The notes under the pieces are model-generated. The model did not search any database, was not told the DNA's origin, and saw nothing but the letters and a program-made list of their open reading frames with translations. 5,669 nucleotides of DNA, from positions 1 through 5,669 of the forward strand of contig JAUHXI010000103.1 in NCBI GenBank assembly GCA_030426875.1. The letters are read 5' to 3'. The DNA comes from a bacterium (lineage in GTDB: Bacteria; Patescibacteriota; Gracilibacteria; UM-FILTER-43-11). The position numbers were made by a program, and so were the translations under genes. Below, in pieces: positions 5,586 through 5,669 of this stretch (positions are counted from its first letter, which is position 1; every line of letters begins with the position of its first letter).

Positions 5586-5596
5586 GATAATTTTAC

Positions 5597-5639
5597 TAAC
5601 CCCTACTATTCAGCTTTTGCCCTTTAAAAATAAGGGTTA
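5597..5639. repeat. Nested inverted repeats at the right edge
   Basis: TAACCC (5597-5602) can pair with GGGTTA (5634-5639), and CCCTT (5620-5624) can pair with AAGGG (5632-5636). Both use the same GGG, so only one can form at a time. The site lies upstream of the membrane-protein promoter. It could be an operator or the edge of a neighbouring transcription unit. The rest of 5640-5669 shows no coding signal. Confidence 0.3.
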
Positions 5640-5669
5640 CTAGATGATTCAAGATATTTTTAGTTGCTA

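Noticed and set aside
1..5669. UGA recoded to glycine, as in Gracilibacteria and SR1
   Set aside because: All genes reach family-typical length with GGN glycine codons, end in TAA and contain no in-frame TGA, so there is no sign of recoding.
1..5669. CRISPR array, insertion sequence, tRNA or prophage
   Set aside because: I found no regularly spaced repeats, no transposase or integrase reading frame, no cloverleaf and no phage structural gene on either strand.

Overview
The window is an AT-rich stretch of a bacterial chromosome with six complete protein genes and the 3' tail of a seventh. I see no rRNA, tRNA, CRISPR, transposase or phage gene. Every readable stop codon is TAA, and no gene has an obvious AGGAGG-type Shine-Dalgarno sequence. 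The type IV pilus/type II secretion genes and general gene style resemble Patescibacteria (CPR), perhaps the Peregrinibacteria/Gracilibacteria side. That placement is a low-confidence impression, not a phylogenetic result. UGA looks like an ordinary unused stop, because every ORF is full length without in-frame TGA.

Left block (1-2108, plus strand): an operon fragment for a type IV pilus-like or type II secretion-like machine. It holds the tail of an upstream gene (possibly another pseudopilin), a prepilin-like protein with a textbook G|FTLLEL processing site, and a PilC/GspF-type inner-membrane platform protein. The prepilin gene lacks a normal start codon upstream of its leader peptide.

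Middle (2123-4035): a single-pass membrane protein with an extracytoplasmic transglutaminase-like Cys-His-Asp domain (minus strand), convergent with the pilus operon. It is divergent from a GT4-family glycosyltransferase (plus strand, GTG start). The 137-base region between them holds candidate promoters and a long imperfect hairpin that would lie in the glycosyltransferase mRNA leader. The glycosyltransferase carries a C8 tract between its two domains, a possible slippage site.

Right block (4032-5541, minus strand): a NadC-type nicotinate-nucleotide pyrophosphorylase, whose stop codon overlaps that of the glycosyltransferase in a shared TTAA, and upstream of it an unrecognised four-helix membrane protein with a TTG start and a CKC tail. 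A promoter with an overlapping inverted repeat precedes nadC, and an extended -10 promoter precedes the membrane protein gene.

The pilus genes clearly work together. The other four genes mostly sit in opposing or separately promoted units, so I infer no common pathway for them. I do not see a clear new multi-gene system. The points most worth a second look are the missing prepilin start, the C8 tract, the structured glycosyltransferase leader and the cysteine-rich transglutaminase-like protein.
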